From: Candidatus Woesearchaeota archaeon UBA153 | GTDB lineage: Archaea; Nanobdellota; Nanobdellia; Woesearchaeales; UBA525 | Direction of reading: 5' to 3' | NCBI GenBank assembly: GCA_002503705.1 | Contig: DASH01000055.1 | Coordinates: forward strand, 1-43,963 | DNA length: 43,963 nucleotides | Part shown: positions 21,827-29,469 of the stretch, piece after piece | Position numbering within the stretch: the stretch's first letter is position 1 | Layout of the letters: the number at the start of each line of letters is the position of its first letter | Translations under genes and position numbers: made by a program | Notes under the pieces: model-generated | The model's input: the letters and a program-made list of their open reading frames with translations, nothing else | Told to the model about the DNA's origin: nothing | Database searches by the model: none

Positions 21827-24634
21827 ATGCACGACGAACCAGGCAAAGAGACGACTTCTGAGAAACACCCGGAGAAGAACGACCGGACCGCCTCCCCGGC
21901 ACCGATTGTCGACGAGAAAACCACTGAGAAGAACGACAAAGCGGCAAAGGCGGAAAAATCTGAAAAGCCGGAGAAGATAGAGAAAACCTCTGACAAGCAG
22001 AACGAGAAAGGCGAGAAGGCTTCTGAAAAGCAAAGCGAGAAGAACGACAAGACGGAGAAGGTCGAGAAGAGCTCTGAGAATCAGAACGAGAAGACGTCTG
22101 AGAAGCCCGTCGAGAAGAGCGAGAAGCCGACGGAGAAGCCCCACGAGAAGACCACGACCAAACCGGCCGGCAAGGATCCAGAGAACGGCTTCCTCCACTT
22201 CCAGAGCCGGCTGCGCAACAAGGAGGGCGAGCTCGCCGGCAAGACCATCCTCATCCTGAACAGCGGCGGCAAGAAGAAAGAGTTCATCCTCAAGCGGGCC
22301 GCGCAGCTCGGCGCGTCCATCGCGCTCGTCAACAAGACCTTGACGTGGGAGAAGAAGTACGTCGAGCACTTCATCCAGGCGGACCCGTACAACCACGCGG
22401 AAGTCATCGAGAAGCTCAAACGGTTCATCAAGCGGGTGCCGGTGGACGGCGCCGTCACGTTCTGGGAAGACGACGTCCCCTTGCTCGCGAAAGTCTGCAA
22501 GAAGTTCAAGCTCGCCGGGCCGAGCCTGGACACCGCCGAGAAAGGGCGGAACAAGTTCCGGATGCGCGAAGCATTCCAAGCGGCCGGCATCCGGACGCCG
22601 AAATTCTCGCTCCTGAACAGCCCGGAAGATGTCGAGCGCGCGATCAAGGAGGTCGGCCTGCCCGCCGTCATCAAGCCCGCGTGGGGTTCCGACAGCGAGT
22701 TCGTCGTCAAGGTGGAGACCGAGGAGGAGGCGCGGAACGTCTACACGTACGAAGTGAAGAACGCCGTGCCGAAGTTCAACCCGATCTTCACGTACAACCA
22801 GTCCAGCTTCATCTACGAAGAGTACGTGGACGGGACTGAGGTGAACGTCGAGTCGGTCACGTTCGAGGGCGAAACGACCATCATCGCGATCAGCGACAAG
22901 CTCCCGATGAAGGAGCCTTTTTTCATCGAACGCGGCGACGTCGCGCCGACGAGGTTCGAGCGCGAGAGCCAAGAACGGATCAAGGAGGCGGTCGTCGCGG
23001 CCATCAAGGCGGTCGGCCAGAAGAACGGCGTCAACCATACGGAAGTCAAGATGGTCAAGGACGGCCCGTGCGTCATCGAAACCGCCCTGCGGATGGGCGG
23101 CGACTACCTGTGGGATTGGACGCGCCAAGTCTGGAACGTGGATCTCGTCGAGCAGGCGTTGCGCATCTGCATCGGCCTCCCGCCGAACCCGCGACGAACG
23201 GCAGAGCCGCTATGCTATCTCATCGGCCACTATTTCATCCCGGAGAATTCAGGCGTCGTCGCGGGCATCCGGCCGCACCCCGGCTTCTTCGACACGCAAG
23301 GCCTCGATACCTTGTACTTGCACAAGCGCGTCGGCGACACGATTCTCGTCCCGCCGGAAGGCTTCGAGAACCTCGGGTGGATCGTCGCGAAAGGCGACAG
23401 CCACGTCGACGCGGAACGCAAGCTCGAAGAATTGCGTCAGAGCATTCAGTTCAGCCTGATGGGATTCGAGCAGGGGAGCAGCGTCGGCAAGACGAGCAGC
23501 CGCACTTTCTCGACGGAAGTCCAGGAGACGCGAGTGACCATCCTCCGCGGGCGCCGCATCGAGAAGCTCAAGCTCTTGCAGACGGAGAACCTGCCGCCGT
23601 TGCACATCGGCATCCTCTGCAACCTCTACCAGCCGGAAGCGGGGGAGAAGCTGACCGAGGTCGAGAGCGATCTGACGAGCGTCGGCAAGAACATCCAGAA
23701 AGCGCTCGAGAAGAAAGGGCACCGCGTCACGTTCTTCGACATGAACGAGTACCCGCTGCCGTTCGAGACGATCATGGAGTCGAAGGTGGACATCGTCTTC
23801 AACGTGTGCGAGCGGATCAACGGGAGCAGCCTGCTCGAGCCGCACGCCGCCTCGTTCCTCGACATGCTGAACATCCCGTACACGGGGAGCAACCCCGCCA
23901 CGCTCGCCTTGTGCATCGACAAGATCCGCATGAAGAAGCTCTTGGACTTCCACGACGTGCCGACGCCGAACTGGGATTACGTGTACGCGCCGGACGACGA
24001 GGTGGACCCGAGCCTCAAGTATCCGCTCATCGTCAAGCCGGCGAACGCGGACAACAGCATCGGCATCACGAACGAGAGCGTCGTCAAGAACGAGGAGGAG
24101 TTGCGGAAGCAGCTGCGCAAGCTCATCATGAAGCACCACTGCCCCGCCCTCATCGAAGAGTACATCGAAGGCGACGAGTACGACGTGACCATCATCGGGA
24201 ACGGCGACCACGTGCAAGTCTTGCCGTTCTCGCGCAGCACGTTCGACAAGCTGCCGAGCGGCGTCTGGCACATCTACCCGTACGAGGCGAAGTGGAGCGA
24301 GAAGAGCGTGTATGACGGGATCGAGGTGCAGCGCGCGCCGAAGCTGCCGAGCAGGATCACCTCGCTCATCAGCGAGATCGCGCTTGACACGTACAACATC
24401 TTCGACTGCCACGATTACGGCCGCGTCGAGGTCAGGGTCGACAAGAACGAGAACCCGTACGTCATCGAGCTGAACCCGAACCCGAGCATCAACGACGGGG
24501 ACGCGGTGCCGGGCGCGTGCGAGTTCCTCGGCCTGGACTACGCCGGCTTCATCGAGTACGTCCTCAAGCTCGCCATCCAGCGGTACAAGGACAAGCCGCC
24601 CTTCCACCACTTGACGACGAGCAGCACGTTGTGA
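21827..24634 (+). CDS. Tandem ATP-grasp ligase with Lys/Glu-rich N-terminal tail
   Basis: The 935-residue protein has three parts. Residues 1 to about 118 form a disordered tail of EKxxEK-type repeats (EKSEKPEKIEKTSDKQNEKG is a sample). Residues about 135-480 form an ATP-grasp domain of the carbamoyl-phosphate-synthase/PurT type (GLPAVIKPAWGSDSEFVVKV; FIYEEYVDGTEVNVES; GVNHTEVKM). Residues about 575-925 form a second ATP-grasp domain of the D-Ala-D-Ala ligase type (KYPLIVKPANADNSIGI; LIEEYIEGDEYDVTII; NPYVIELNPNPSI). Each domain should form carboxylate-amine bonds using ATP. The fusion suggests stepwise peptide-like synthesis; substrates cannot be told. Element A4 follows. Confidence 0.82.
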   Translation: MHDEPGKETTSEKHPEKNDRTASPAPIVDEKTTEKNDKAAKAEKSEKPEKIEKTSDKQNEKGEKASEKQSEKNDKTEKVEKSSENQNEKTSEKPVEKSEKPTEKPHEKTTTKPAGKDPENGFLHFQSRLRNKEGELAGKTILILNSGGKKKEFILKRAAQLGASIALVNKTLTWEKKYVEHFIQADPYNHAEVIEKLKRFIKRVPVDGAVTFWEDDVPLLAKVCKKFKLAGPSLDTAEKGRNKFRMREAFQAAGIRTPKFSLLNSPEDVERAIKEVGLPAVIKPAWGSDSEFVVKVETEEEARNVYTYEVKNAVPKFNPIFTYNQSSFIYEEYVDGTEVNVESVTFEGETTIIAISDKLPMKEPFFIERGDVAPTRFERESQERIKEAVVAAIKAVGQKNGVNHTEVKMVKDGPCVIETALRMGGDYLWDWTRQVWNVDLVEQALRICIGLPPNPRRTAEPLCYLIGHYFIPENSGVVAGIRPHPGFFDTQGLDTLYLHKRVGDTILVPPEGFENLGWIVAKGDSHVDAERKLEELRQSIQFSLMGFEQGSSVGKTSSRTFSTEVQETRVTILRGRRIEKLKLLQTENLPPLHIGILCNLYQPEAGEKLTEVESDLTSVGKNIQKALEKKGHRVTFFDMNEYPLPFETIMESKVDIVFNVCERINGSSLLEPHAASFLDMLNIPYTGSNPATLALCIDKIRMKKLLDFHDVPTPNWDYVYAPDDEVDPSLKYPLIVKPANADNSIGITNESVVKNEEELRKQLRKLIMKHHCPALIEEYIEGDEYDVTIIGNGDHVQVLPFSRSTFDKLPSGVWHIYPYEAKWSEKSVYDGIEVQRAPKLPSRITSLISEIALDTYNIFDCHDYGRVEVRVDKNENPYVIELNPNPSINDGDAVPGACEFLGLDYAGFIEYVLKLAIQRYKDKPPFHHLTTSSTL

Positions 24635-24682
24635 GTGTGCGTTGACGATCTTTCCCGCATCGTCGCCTTGAAAAAACGTTCG

Positions 24683-24812
24683 CCCGCCGCAGAGGCGGGT
24701 CAGGGCTAGCGCGGCAAAAGTCATGGTCGTCGTTCAGAGGAGTACGGACGTACTCGCGAGAACCTGAACGAGGAAATCCGGGCCGCGCCAGCAAGTGTCG
24801 GCCAATGGCCGA
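24683..24812 (+). repeat. Family A palindromic element, copy A4
   Basis: Cores GCTAGCGCGGC (24705-24715, one mismatch) and GCCGCGCCAGC (24782-24792). Flanking hairpins are CCCGCC/GGCGGG (24683-24699) and TCGGCC-AAT-GGCCGA (24798-24812). The interior has hairpin GAGTAC-GGAC-GTACTC inside GTTC/GAAC. The right hairpin reaches into the ribosome binding site of the next gene. Confidence 0.8.
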
Positions 24813-24822
24813 GGTGTCAACA

Positions 24823-25365
24823 ATGCAACCTGATTCGCACCATCATGGCGCGGATGCTCACGAACACCGAGTCCGTTGTGTGCGTTTACCGCTCGATTCT
24901 TGGCCCGTGTACGGCGAGACCATTCTTCAGATGGAGCGCGAACTCTTCCCCGAGCCGCTCGCGCAGACTGAAGCGGAGCTCCAGGACACGCTCTCGGACC
25001 CTCGCGCACTTTTCATCGGCGCGCTCGAGGGCGAACGACTCGCCGGGTTCATCGCTGGCGAGACGATCAAGTACTACGTCGAACCCGGCGACCCGGAGTA
25101 CGACGAAGTCTTGGCGCGAGAGGAGACATTGTATATCGAGACGCTTGACGTCGAGAAGACGCGCCAAGGGCGAGGCGTCGGCACGGCGCTCCTCAAAGCC
25201 TTGCTCGACGAAGCGGCGAAGCGCGGCTACCGTCACGTCGTCGGCCATTGGCGCGAGGGCGCGAGCATGCGGCTCGCGGAGAAGTACGGCGGAAAAGTGC
25301 TCATGGTCGAACCGCGTTATAACGGTACGAGCGAGACGTACTCGTATGTCGTCATCGACGTGTAG
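24823..25365 (+). CDS. GNAT-family N-acetyltransferase
   Basis: The 180-residue protein has a GNAT fold that transfers an acyl group from acetyl-CoA to an amine. The CoA-binding motif is TRQGRGVGTALLKALL (about residues 113-128). The strand LYIETLDVEKTRQ before it and the C-terminal SETYSYVVIDV are typical of the fold. A His-rich stretch (SHHHGADAHEH) lies near the N-terminus. ATG 24823 has a GAGGTG ribosome binding site 6 nt upstream. The alternative ATG 24805 lies inside the loop of the A4 hairpin and is unlikely. No TATA box is present between A4 and the gene, so it depends on read-through from the ATP-grasp gene or on a promoter in A4. Confidence 0.82.
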   Translation: MQPDSHHHGADAHEHRVRCVRLPLDSWPVYGETILQMERELFPEPLAQTEAELQDTLSDPRALFIGALEGERLAGFIAGETIKYYVEPGDPEYDEVLAREETLYIETLDVEKTRQGRGVGTALLKALLDEAAKRGYRHVVGHWREGASMRLAEKYGGKVLMVEPRYNGTSETYSYVVIDV

Positions 25366-25403
25366 ACTGAGAAAAGCCGTCTGTTCTCTTCAGGTCGTTC
25401 TCT

Positions 25404-25469
25404 TCAAGCGTCGTCGTCCCAATCGTCGCCGCCATCATCGCTGTCGAAATCAGGATCGTCATATCCCAT
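25404..25469 (-). CDS. Possible acidic micro-ORF (21 aa), doubtful
   Basis: From ATG 25469 the minus strand encodes MGYDDPDFDSDDGGDDWDDDA, more than half Asp. A GGAGGGG stretch lies 9 nt upstream. No TATA box is close. It could be a real acidic peptide or a chance frame in a region with no other gene (25366-25718). Confidence 0.25.
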   Translation of the reverse strand: MGYDDPDFDSDDGGDDWDDDA

Positions 25470-25485
25470 TTAACTCCCCTCCAAA

Positions 25486-25539
25486 GGTTCTTTCCCGCTC
25501 AACGGTTCTTCCCGGCTCAACGGTTCTTCCCGGCTCAAA
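25486..25539. repeat. Tandem repeat, three 18-bp units
   Basis: Units GGTTCTTTCCCGCTCAAC, GGTTCTTCCCGGCTCAAC and GGTTCTTCCCGGCTCAAA run head to tail (25486-25503, 25504-25521, 25522-25539) with a decayed fourth unit after. The unit length is a multiple of 3 but no gene is evident. Confidence 0.8.
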
Positions 25540-25633
25540 GGGTCTCCCTCACGAAAAGGGCCTCCCCTACTAATAAGGTCGTGACTGGTGAGGCGAGCGT
25601 CAAGAAGCAGTAACAAAGGGTAGAGACGATGAG

Positions 25634-25679
25634 CTATTTAAACTTTGTTCCGTTTAAATAGAGGTTTTTAAACAACCTC
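25634..25679. promoter_or_regulatory. Pair of overlapping inverted repeats containing TTTAAA boxes
   Basis: CTATTTAAAC (25634-25643) and GTTTAAATAG (25652-25661) are a perfect 10-bp inverted repeat. It is followed at once by GAGGTT-TTTAAAC-AACCTC (25661-25679). Each arm or loop has a TATA-like TTTAAA. It lies between two convergent genes, where either an operator/promoter for a small RNA or a bidirectional terminator is possible. Confidence 0.5.
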
Positions 25680-25718
25680 GACGGAATTCTTCCAGAACCA
25701 GGGCTTGGGTCGGACGGC

Positions 25719-26570
25719 TCACACCGGTTCGACGCTGACGAACGCCTTGTCGACGTCGGGGAGTTCTTCGAGGTCGTGCTCGACCGTCAAGGCGATGTGA
25801 TGGCTCGCGCTCGTCGAGAGGTGGCGGTTGACGATGATGTGCACCTCGACATGGACGAAACTGCCCACATAGTGCGCCTTGACGAGGGACAAGCCGCGGA
25901 CGCCTCGGACGGTGGTGGCGATCTCTTCGATCTTTCGCTGCAGTTCCGACGAGGGCGCCGCGCCGACGAGGTAGTCGATGTTCTCCCGCCCGAGACGGAA
26001 GGCCTGCCAGAAGATGAAGACGCTGATGAGGATGGCCGCGATCTCGTCCATCCAAACGTACGCGGTCGCGGAGACGGCGAGGCCGAAGAGCGCGGTGAGC
26101 GTGATGAGGACGTCGTTGCGAGCGTCAGCGGCCGTCGCTCTCAAAGCGGGGCTTCTGGTCCGCTCGCCCGCCTTGCCCGCCTCGTAGCTGAGGAGTATCT
26201 TCGCGAGGATGGCGATGACGAGCGCGCCGACAATCGTCCAGTTGAGGAGTCTCGGTTCGCCGTTCCCCGCCAAGCTGAAGAGTGCGCTGCGAAGGAATTC
26301 GAACGCGGTGATCGCCATGAGGATGCTGATGAAGAACGCGACCATCGGCTCGGCGCGAGCATGGCCGAACTGGTGGCCCTTGTCCGCTTTCTTATGGCTC
26401 TCCTTCACCGCCCAGTACGTCGCGCACCCGTGAATCGTGTCCAAGAACGAGTTCGCGGCGTCAGCGAGGACCGCGATGCTGCCGGAGACGAGACCGGCGA
26501 AGAGCTTGAGGAGGAAAAGGACCGCGTTCAAGGCGATGTTCAACACCGTGACTCGACGCGCGTGGCTCAC
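25719..26570 (-). CDS. Cation diffusion facilitator family efflux protein, possibly manganese type
   Basis: The 283-residue protein is a CDF transporter: six membrane segments and a C-terminal cytoplasmic alpha/beta domain (HIIVNRHLSTSASHHIALTV, about residues 236-255). These proteins export divalent metals by proton exchange. The membrane metal-site motifs are N40xxxD44 (ADAANSFLD) in segment 2 and D149xxxD153 (ADARNDV) in segment 5. An Asn in the first site is reported for manganese CDFs such as MntE, so manganese is the best guess. Start is GTG 26570 with GAGGTGA 9 nt upstream. The TATA-like TTTTTAACC at 26608-26617 gives a short leader. Confidence 0.85.
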   Translation of the reverse strand: MSHARRVTVLNIALNAVLFLLKLFAGLVSGSIAVLADAANSFLDTIHGCATYWAVKESHKKADKGHQFGHARAEPMVAFFISILMAITAFEFLRSALFSLAGNGEPRLLNWTIVGALVIAILAKILLSYEAGKAGERTRSPALRATAADARNDVLITLTALFGLAVSATAYVWMDEIAAILISVFIFWQAFRLGRENIDYLVGAAPSSELQRKIEEIATTVRGVRGLSLVKAHYVGSFVHVEVHIIVNRHLSTSASHHIALTVEHDLEELPDVDKAFVSVEPV

Positions 26571-26607
26571 AACAACTTCACCTCTCCAAACAAGCCCTGA
26601 AGAATAC

Positions 26608-26617
26608 CTGGTTAAAA
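26608..26617 (-). promoter_or_regulatory. TATA-like box of the CDF gene
   Basis: CTTTTTAACC on the minus strand would start transcription near 26587, a few nt before the GAGGTGA ribosome binding site. Confidence 0.5.
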
Positions 26618-26644
26618 AGGTATCTGTTCACCCGTCTCAAAAAT

Positions 26645-26770
26645 CGCTGCCGCCCTCCTTAAGGGCGAGCGTCTGCAGAGAGTTCGACAAGTGCGTCGCG
26701 GGGGTCGCCCCCTACGGGGGAGCAGCACCCACTATGAAAGAAGCGAGACGCGAGCAGGACGGTGGCAGCG
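26645..26770 (-). repeat. Family C structured element, copy C4
   Basis: The outer stem is CGCTGCCGCCCTCC (26645-26658) with GGACGGTGGCAGCG (26757-26770). On the minus strand it carries GTCCTGCTCGC, the centre GCTGCTCCCCCGTAGGGGG then CGACCCCCGCG, and GCTCGCCCTTAAGGA. It lies 21 nt after the stop of the MCM-like gene, in the same orientation as that gene. Confidence 0.8.
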
Positions 26771-26791
26771 CAGAAGATGACGAGAAAATCC

Positions 26792-27979
26792 TCACGCCTT
26801 CTTGACAACCAGCGCGGCGTTCATCAGCTTCATGGCTCGTTCGACGTCATCGGCGCTCGTCGTCCGGCTCAAGCGGCTGCGCGCGTACGCTTTCGCCAGG
26901 CGGATGACGCCGATGACGAGCCGCGGGCCGATCTCGACGAGGCAGGACTCTTCTCGCGCTCGAAGGTCGTCGATGAACGAGACGATGACGGGTTCGAACT
27001 TCGGGTCGAACGCGACGTTCAACCGTTCCGCGTACGAGACGTACGCTTTGACGAAGCGAGCGTCGCCGTCTTCCAAGTCGCGCACTTCGTCCTTGACGAT
27101 CTTCCGCGTGATCGACTCGAGTTCTCGCGCGCTCGCGCGACGGATGAGGAACAAGAGGTGGAATCGCGAGAGGAGCGCGGGGTCGAAGGGGAGTTGTGTC
27201 CGGAGAAGCTTCGCGTCTTTCCCGACGAAACGGTCGCCTTTCGGGTTCGCCGTCGCGAGGACGCGGACGCGAGCGTCGAACTTCTCATGCGCGCCTTTCT
27301 TGTCGTACGTGAGGAACCCCTTCTCCATCGCGCTATAGAGCCCGGCTTGGTCTTCTTTCTTGAGCAGGTTGAGCTCGTCGATGAGCGCGAAGCCCTCGTC
27401 CGCCAAGACGAGCAAGCCGGGTTGGAACTCCTTGCCGTCGTAGATGCCCGTCAGGCCGGCTTTTGAGGCTCCGCTGCCGAGGCCGAAAATGGCGTGCGGC
27501 GCCAAGCGTTCGATGCTGCGCAACACTTCAGTCTTCCCCGTGCCGGGATCGCCGAGGAGGAGTATGTGCAAAGGTTCTTGCGTGAAGAGCTGCACTGTCG
27601 CGGCCTCTTTCACCGCGTCCATGCCGAGAAGGTTCGGCGCGACGAGCTTCGCGATCGCCTCGACGCTCTGCAGCTTGAAGGATTCGAACGTGGCCAGCAT
27701 CGCCTGGTCGGCGATCTTCTTATTGAGGCGCTCGACGACTGTGACGACGTCTTCGTCGGGCGCGGCGGCGGCGAGCTGCGGCCACGACGCGTCGGGTACG
27801 AGCGCCGCGCTCGTGCCGAACCGGTCGTAGTGGAACCCGATCTTGCGCAACCGCGCCAAGTACTGCACGTCGCCGTACTCTCGCTCGGTCACGAGCGCTC
27901 GCAAGTCCTGCAATGCCTTCCGCTTCTCGCGCCCGAGGGGGAAGAGCAGCTTGACCACGTCGATTGCGCGCTTCTGCAT
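26792..27979 (-). CDS. Short MCM-like AAA+ ATPase
   Basis: The 395-residue protein has an AAA+ domain of the MCM/RavA/MoxR clade. Walker A is LLGDPGTGKTEVL (residues 141-153), Walker B is FALIDELNLL (197-206), and SRFHLLFLI (about 278-286) corresponds to the MCM SRFD region. The ANPKGD sensor 1 region is near 247-252. The N-terminal OB/zinc domain of replicative MCM is absent; instead about 110 unassigned residues precede the ATPase. It is therefore probably not the main replicative helicase, but an MCM paralogue or related remodeller. ATG 27979 has TTAATAAAA 29 nt upstream. Confidence 0.82.
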   Translation of the reverse strand: MQKRAIDVVKLLFPLGREKRKALQDLRALVTEREYGDVQYLARLRKIGFHYDRFGTSAALVPDASWPQLAAAAPDEDVVTVVERLNKKIADQAMLATFESFKLQSVEAIAKLVAPNLLGMDAVKEAATVQLFTQEPLHILLLGDPGTGKTEVLRSIERLAPHAIFGLGSGASKAGLTGIYDGKEFQPGLLVLADEGFALIDELNLLKKEDQAGLYSAMEKGFLTYDKKGAHEKFDARVRVLATANPKGDRFVGKDAKLLRTQLPFDPALLSRFHLLFLIRRASARELESITRKIVKDEVRDLEDGDARFVKAYVSYAERLNVAFDPKFEPVIVSFIDDLRAREESCLVEIGPRLVIGVIRLAKAYARSRLSRTTSADDVERAMKLMNAALVVKKA

Positions 27980-28003
27980 CGTGAGGCTGGTGAAGGGTCG
28001 ACC

Positions 28004-28014
28004 GTTAATAAAAG
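28004..28014 (-). promoter_or_regulatory. TATA box of the MCM-like gene
   Basis: CTTTTATTAAC on the minus strand is centred about 29 nt from ATG 27979. Confidence 0.55.
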
Positions 28015-28047
28015 TATAGCTTTTACGGCTCCGTCGTTATTCCAGAC

Positions 28048-28193
28048 GGCCGCGTTGAAAAAGTCGTGCGACCCTGCCTTGGCGGCCTCTCGATACTCGT
28101 GTCCTGCCGGCTTGCGCTAATCGAATTGCGCGGCTGGACGAGGAAGCGGTGGCCGCCGCAGGGCCGCCGCGAAGCGAGACTTTCAACGCGGCC
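28048..28193 (+). mobile_element. Element D1, miniature inverted-repeat element with 9-bp target duplication
   Basis: Terminal inverted repeats GGCCGCGTTGAAA (28048-28060) and TTTCAACGCGGCC (28181-28193) are perfect over 13 bp. The direct repeat ATTCCAGAC flanks the element (28039-28047 and 28194-28202). The 146-bp interior has no gene. Both ends are shared with D2 at 20.1-20.4 kb. It is inserted between the promoters of two divergent genes. Confidence 0.85.
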
Positions 28194-28205
28194 ATTCCAG
28201 ACGTT

Positions 28206-28216
28206 AGCTTTTTAAT
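28206..28216 (+). promoter_or_regulatory. TATA-like box
   Basis: AGCTTTTTAAT is centred 28 nt before ATG 28239, right beside the D1 target duplication. Confidence 0.55.
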
Positions 28217-28238
28217 ACACGACGAGTTCTGGCAAGAG

Positions 28239-29438
28239 ATGAAGCGGAAAGGCGCGACTCGGAAGACAGTGACCCTGCACGGTCGAGAGTTCCTCGTGCC
28301 GGACTATCATGGCGGCTCGATCGTCAACCTGATGAGCAGCGTCATCACGGCGCGCGGCGGGAAGGCAGTCTATCCTGAGCTGCGGCTCTTGCCTGCCGCG
28401 GAGCTCAAGGACGCGAAGAACGTCGTCGTCTTCATCGTCGACGGCCTCGGCGCGGAGTGGATGTCGCGGCACGCGAAGAAGTCGTTCCTCGGGCGGCACG
28501 GGAAGGGCGTGATGACGAGCGTCTTCCCCCCGACGACCGCCGCCGCGACGACCACGTACTATTCCGGCGTCACCGCGCAGCAACACGCCTTGACCGGGTG
28601 GTATGTCTACGCAAAAGAGCTCGGCATAGTGTTCGCGCCCTTGCCCCCATTCACGCGGAGCGGCGGGCTGCCGGTGCCGCAGCTCGATATGCGCGAGTTC
28701 TCTGGCGTGCAGAGCGTGTTCGAGCGCGTCCGGACGTCGTCGTACCAGGTGATTCCGGCGGAGTATGTCGGGACGCCGTACAACGATTGGTTCTCGCGCG
28801 GCGCGAAACTCTTCACGTACACGACGCTGCACGAGTGTTTCGAGAACGTCGTCAAAGCGGTGAAGAAGCCGGGCCGGAAGCTCGTCCTCGCGTACTGGCC
28901 GGAGTTCGATAAGCGGACGCATCATCACGGGACTCGGGACGCGAGCGTCATGAGCCACTTCAAATCGTTAGATGAAAAGTTCGAGCTCCTCGCGCGCAAG
29001 CTCGCGGGGACGGACACCGCGCTCATCGTGAGCGCCGACCACGGCTTGACGGACATTCCGAAAAAGCGCATCCTGAACGTCGAAGAGCACCCGGAGCTCG
29101 CGAAGCTCCTCGCGCTCCCGTTGAGCGGCGAGGCGCGGATGAGCTACGCGTACGTCCGCGACGGCAAAGCCGGAGCGTTCGAGAGTTACATGAAAAGAAG
29201 GCTGGGGCGCGTCGCGACCGTCGTGAAGAGCGAGACAGCGTTCAAGCAAGGACTGTTCGGCCTCGGCGCCGTTCACCCGAAGTTCCGGGAGCGCATCGGC
29301 GATTATCTCATCATCATGAAGGACGGCTACGCGCTCCAGGACACGCTCATAGGCGAACACCACAGCAAGCACCCGGGAAGGCACGGCGGCGTGAGCAAGG
29401 AAGAGATGCTCGTCCCGCTCATCGTGCTGAGATGCTGA
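28239..29438 (+). CDS. Alkaline phosphatase superfamily protein (type I phosphodiesterase/nucleotide pyrophosphatase-like)
   Basis: The 399-residue protein belongs to the metal-dependent alkaline phosphatase superfamily. VVVFIVDGLGAEW (about residues 61-73) holds the first metal Asp. MTSVFPPTTAAATTTYYSG holds the candidate catalytic Thr (about residue 103). LAYWPEFDKRTHHHG (about 216-230) and VSADHGLTD (about 263-271) give further metal ligands. It has no signal peptide and is probably cytoplasmic. The substrate, a phosphodiester or phosphonate, is unknown. The open frame extends 30 codons upstream into element D1, but the TATA box selects ATG 28239. Confidence 0.82.
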   Translation: MKRKGATRKTVTLHGREFLVPDYHGGSIVNLMSSVITARGGKAVYPELRLLPAAELKDAKNVVVFIVDGLGAEWMSRHAKKSFLGRHGKGVMTSVFPPTTAAATTTYYSGVTAQQHALTGWYVYAKELGIVFAPLPPFTRSGGLPVPQLDMREFSGVQSVFERVRTSSYQVIPAEYVGTPYNDWFSRGAKLFTYTTLHECFENVVKAVKKPGRKLVLAYWPEFDKRTHHHGTRDASVMSHFKSLDEKFELLARKLAGTDTALIVSADHGLTDIPKKRILNVEEHPELAKLLALPLSGEARMSYAYVRDGKAGAFESYMKRRLGRVATVVKSETAFKQGLFGLGAVHPKFRERIGDYLIIMKDGYALQDTLIGEHHSKHPGRHGGVSKEEMLVPLIVLRC

Positions 29439-29469
29439 GACTCTGACCATCGCAAGGCGGATTGAAAGG

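Noticed and set aside
23249..24724. 491-codon open frame opposite the double ATP-grasp gene
   Set aside because: Antisense frame with no motif; the plus strand encodes clear ATP-grasp domains over the same bases.
24845..25573. 242-codon open frame overlapping the acetyltransferase and running into the tandem repeat
   Set aside because: Ser/Arg-rich shadow of the acetyltransferase frame; the 6-residue repeat at its end follows only from the 18-bp DNA repeat.
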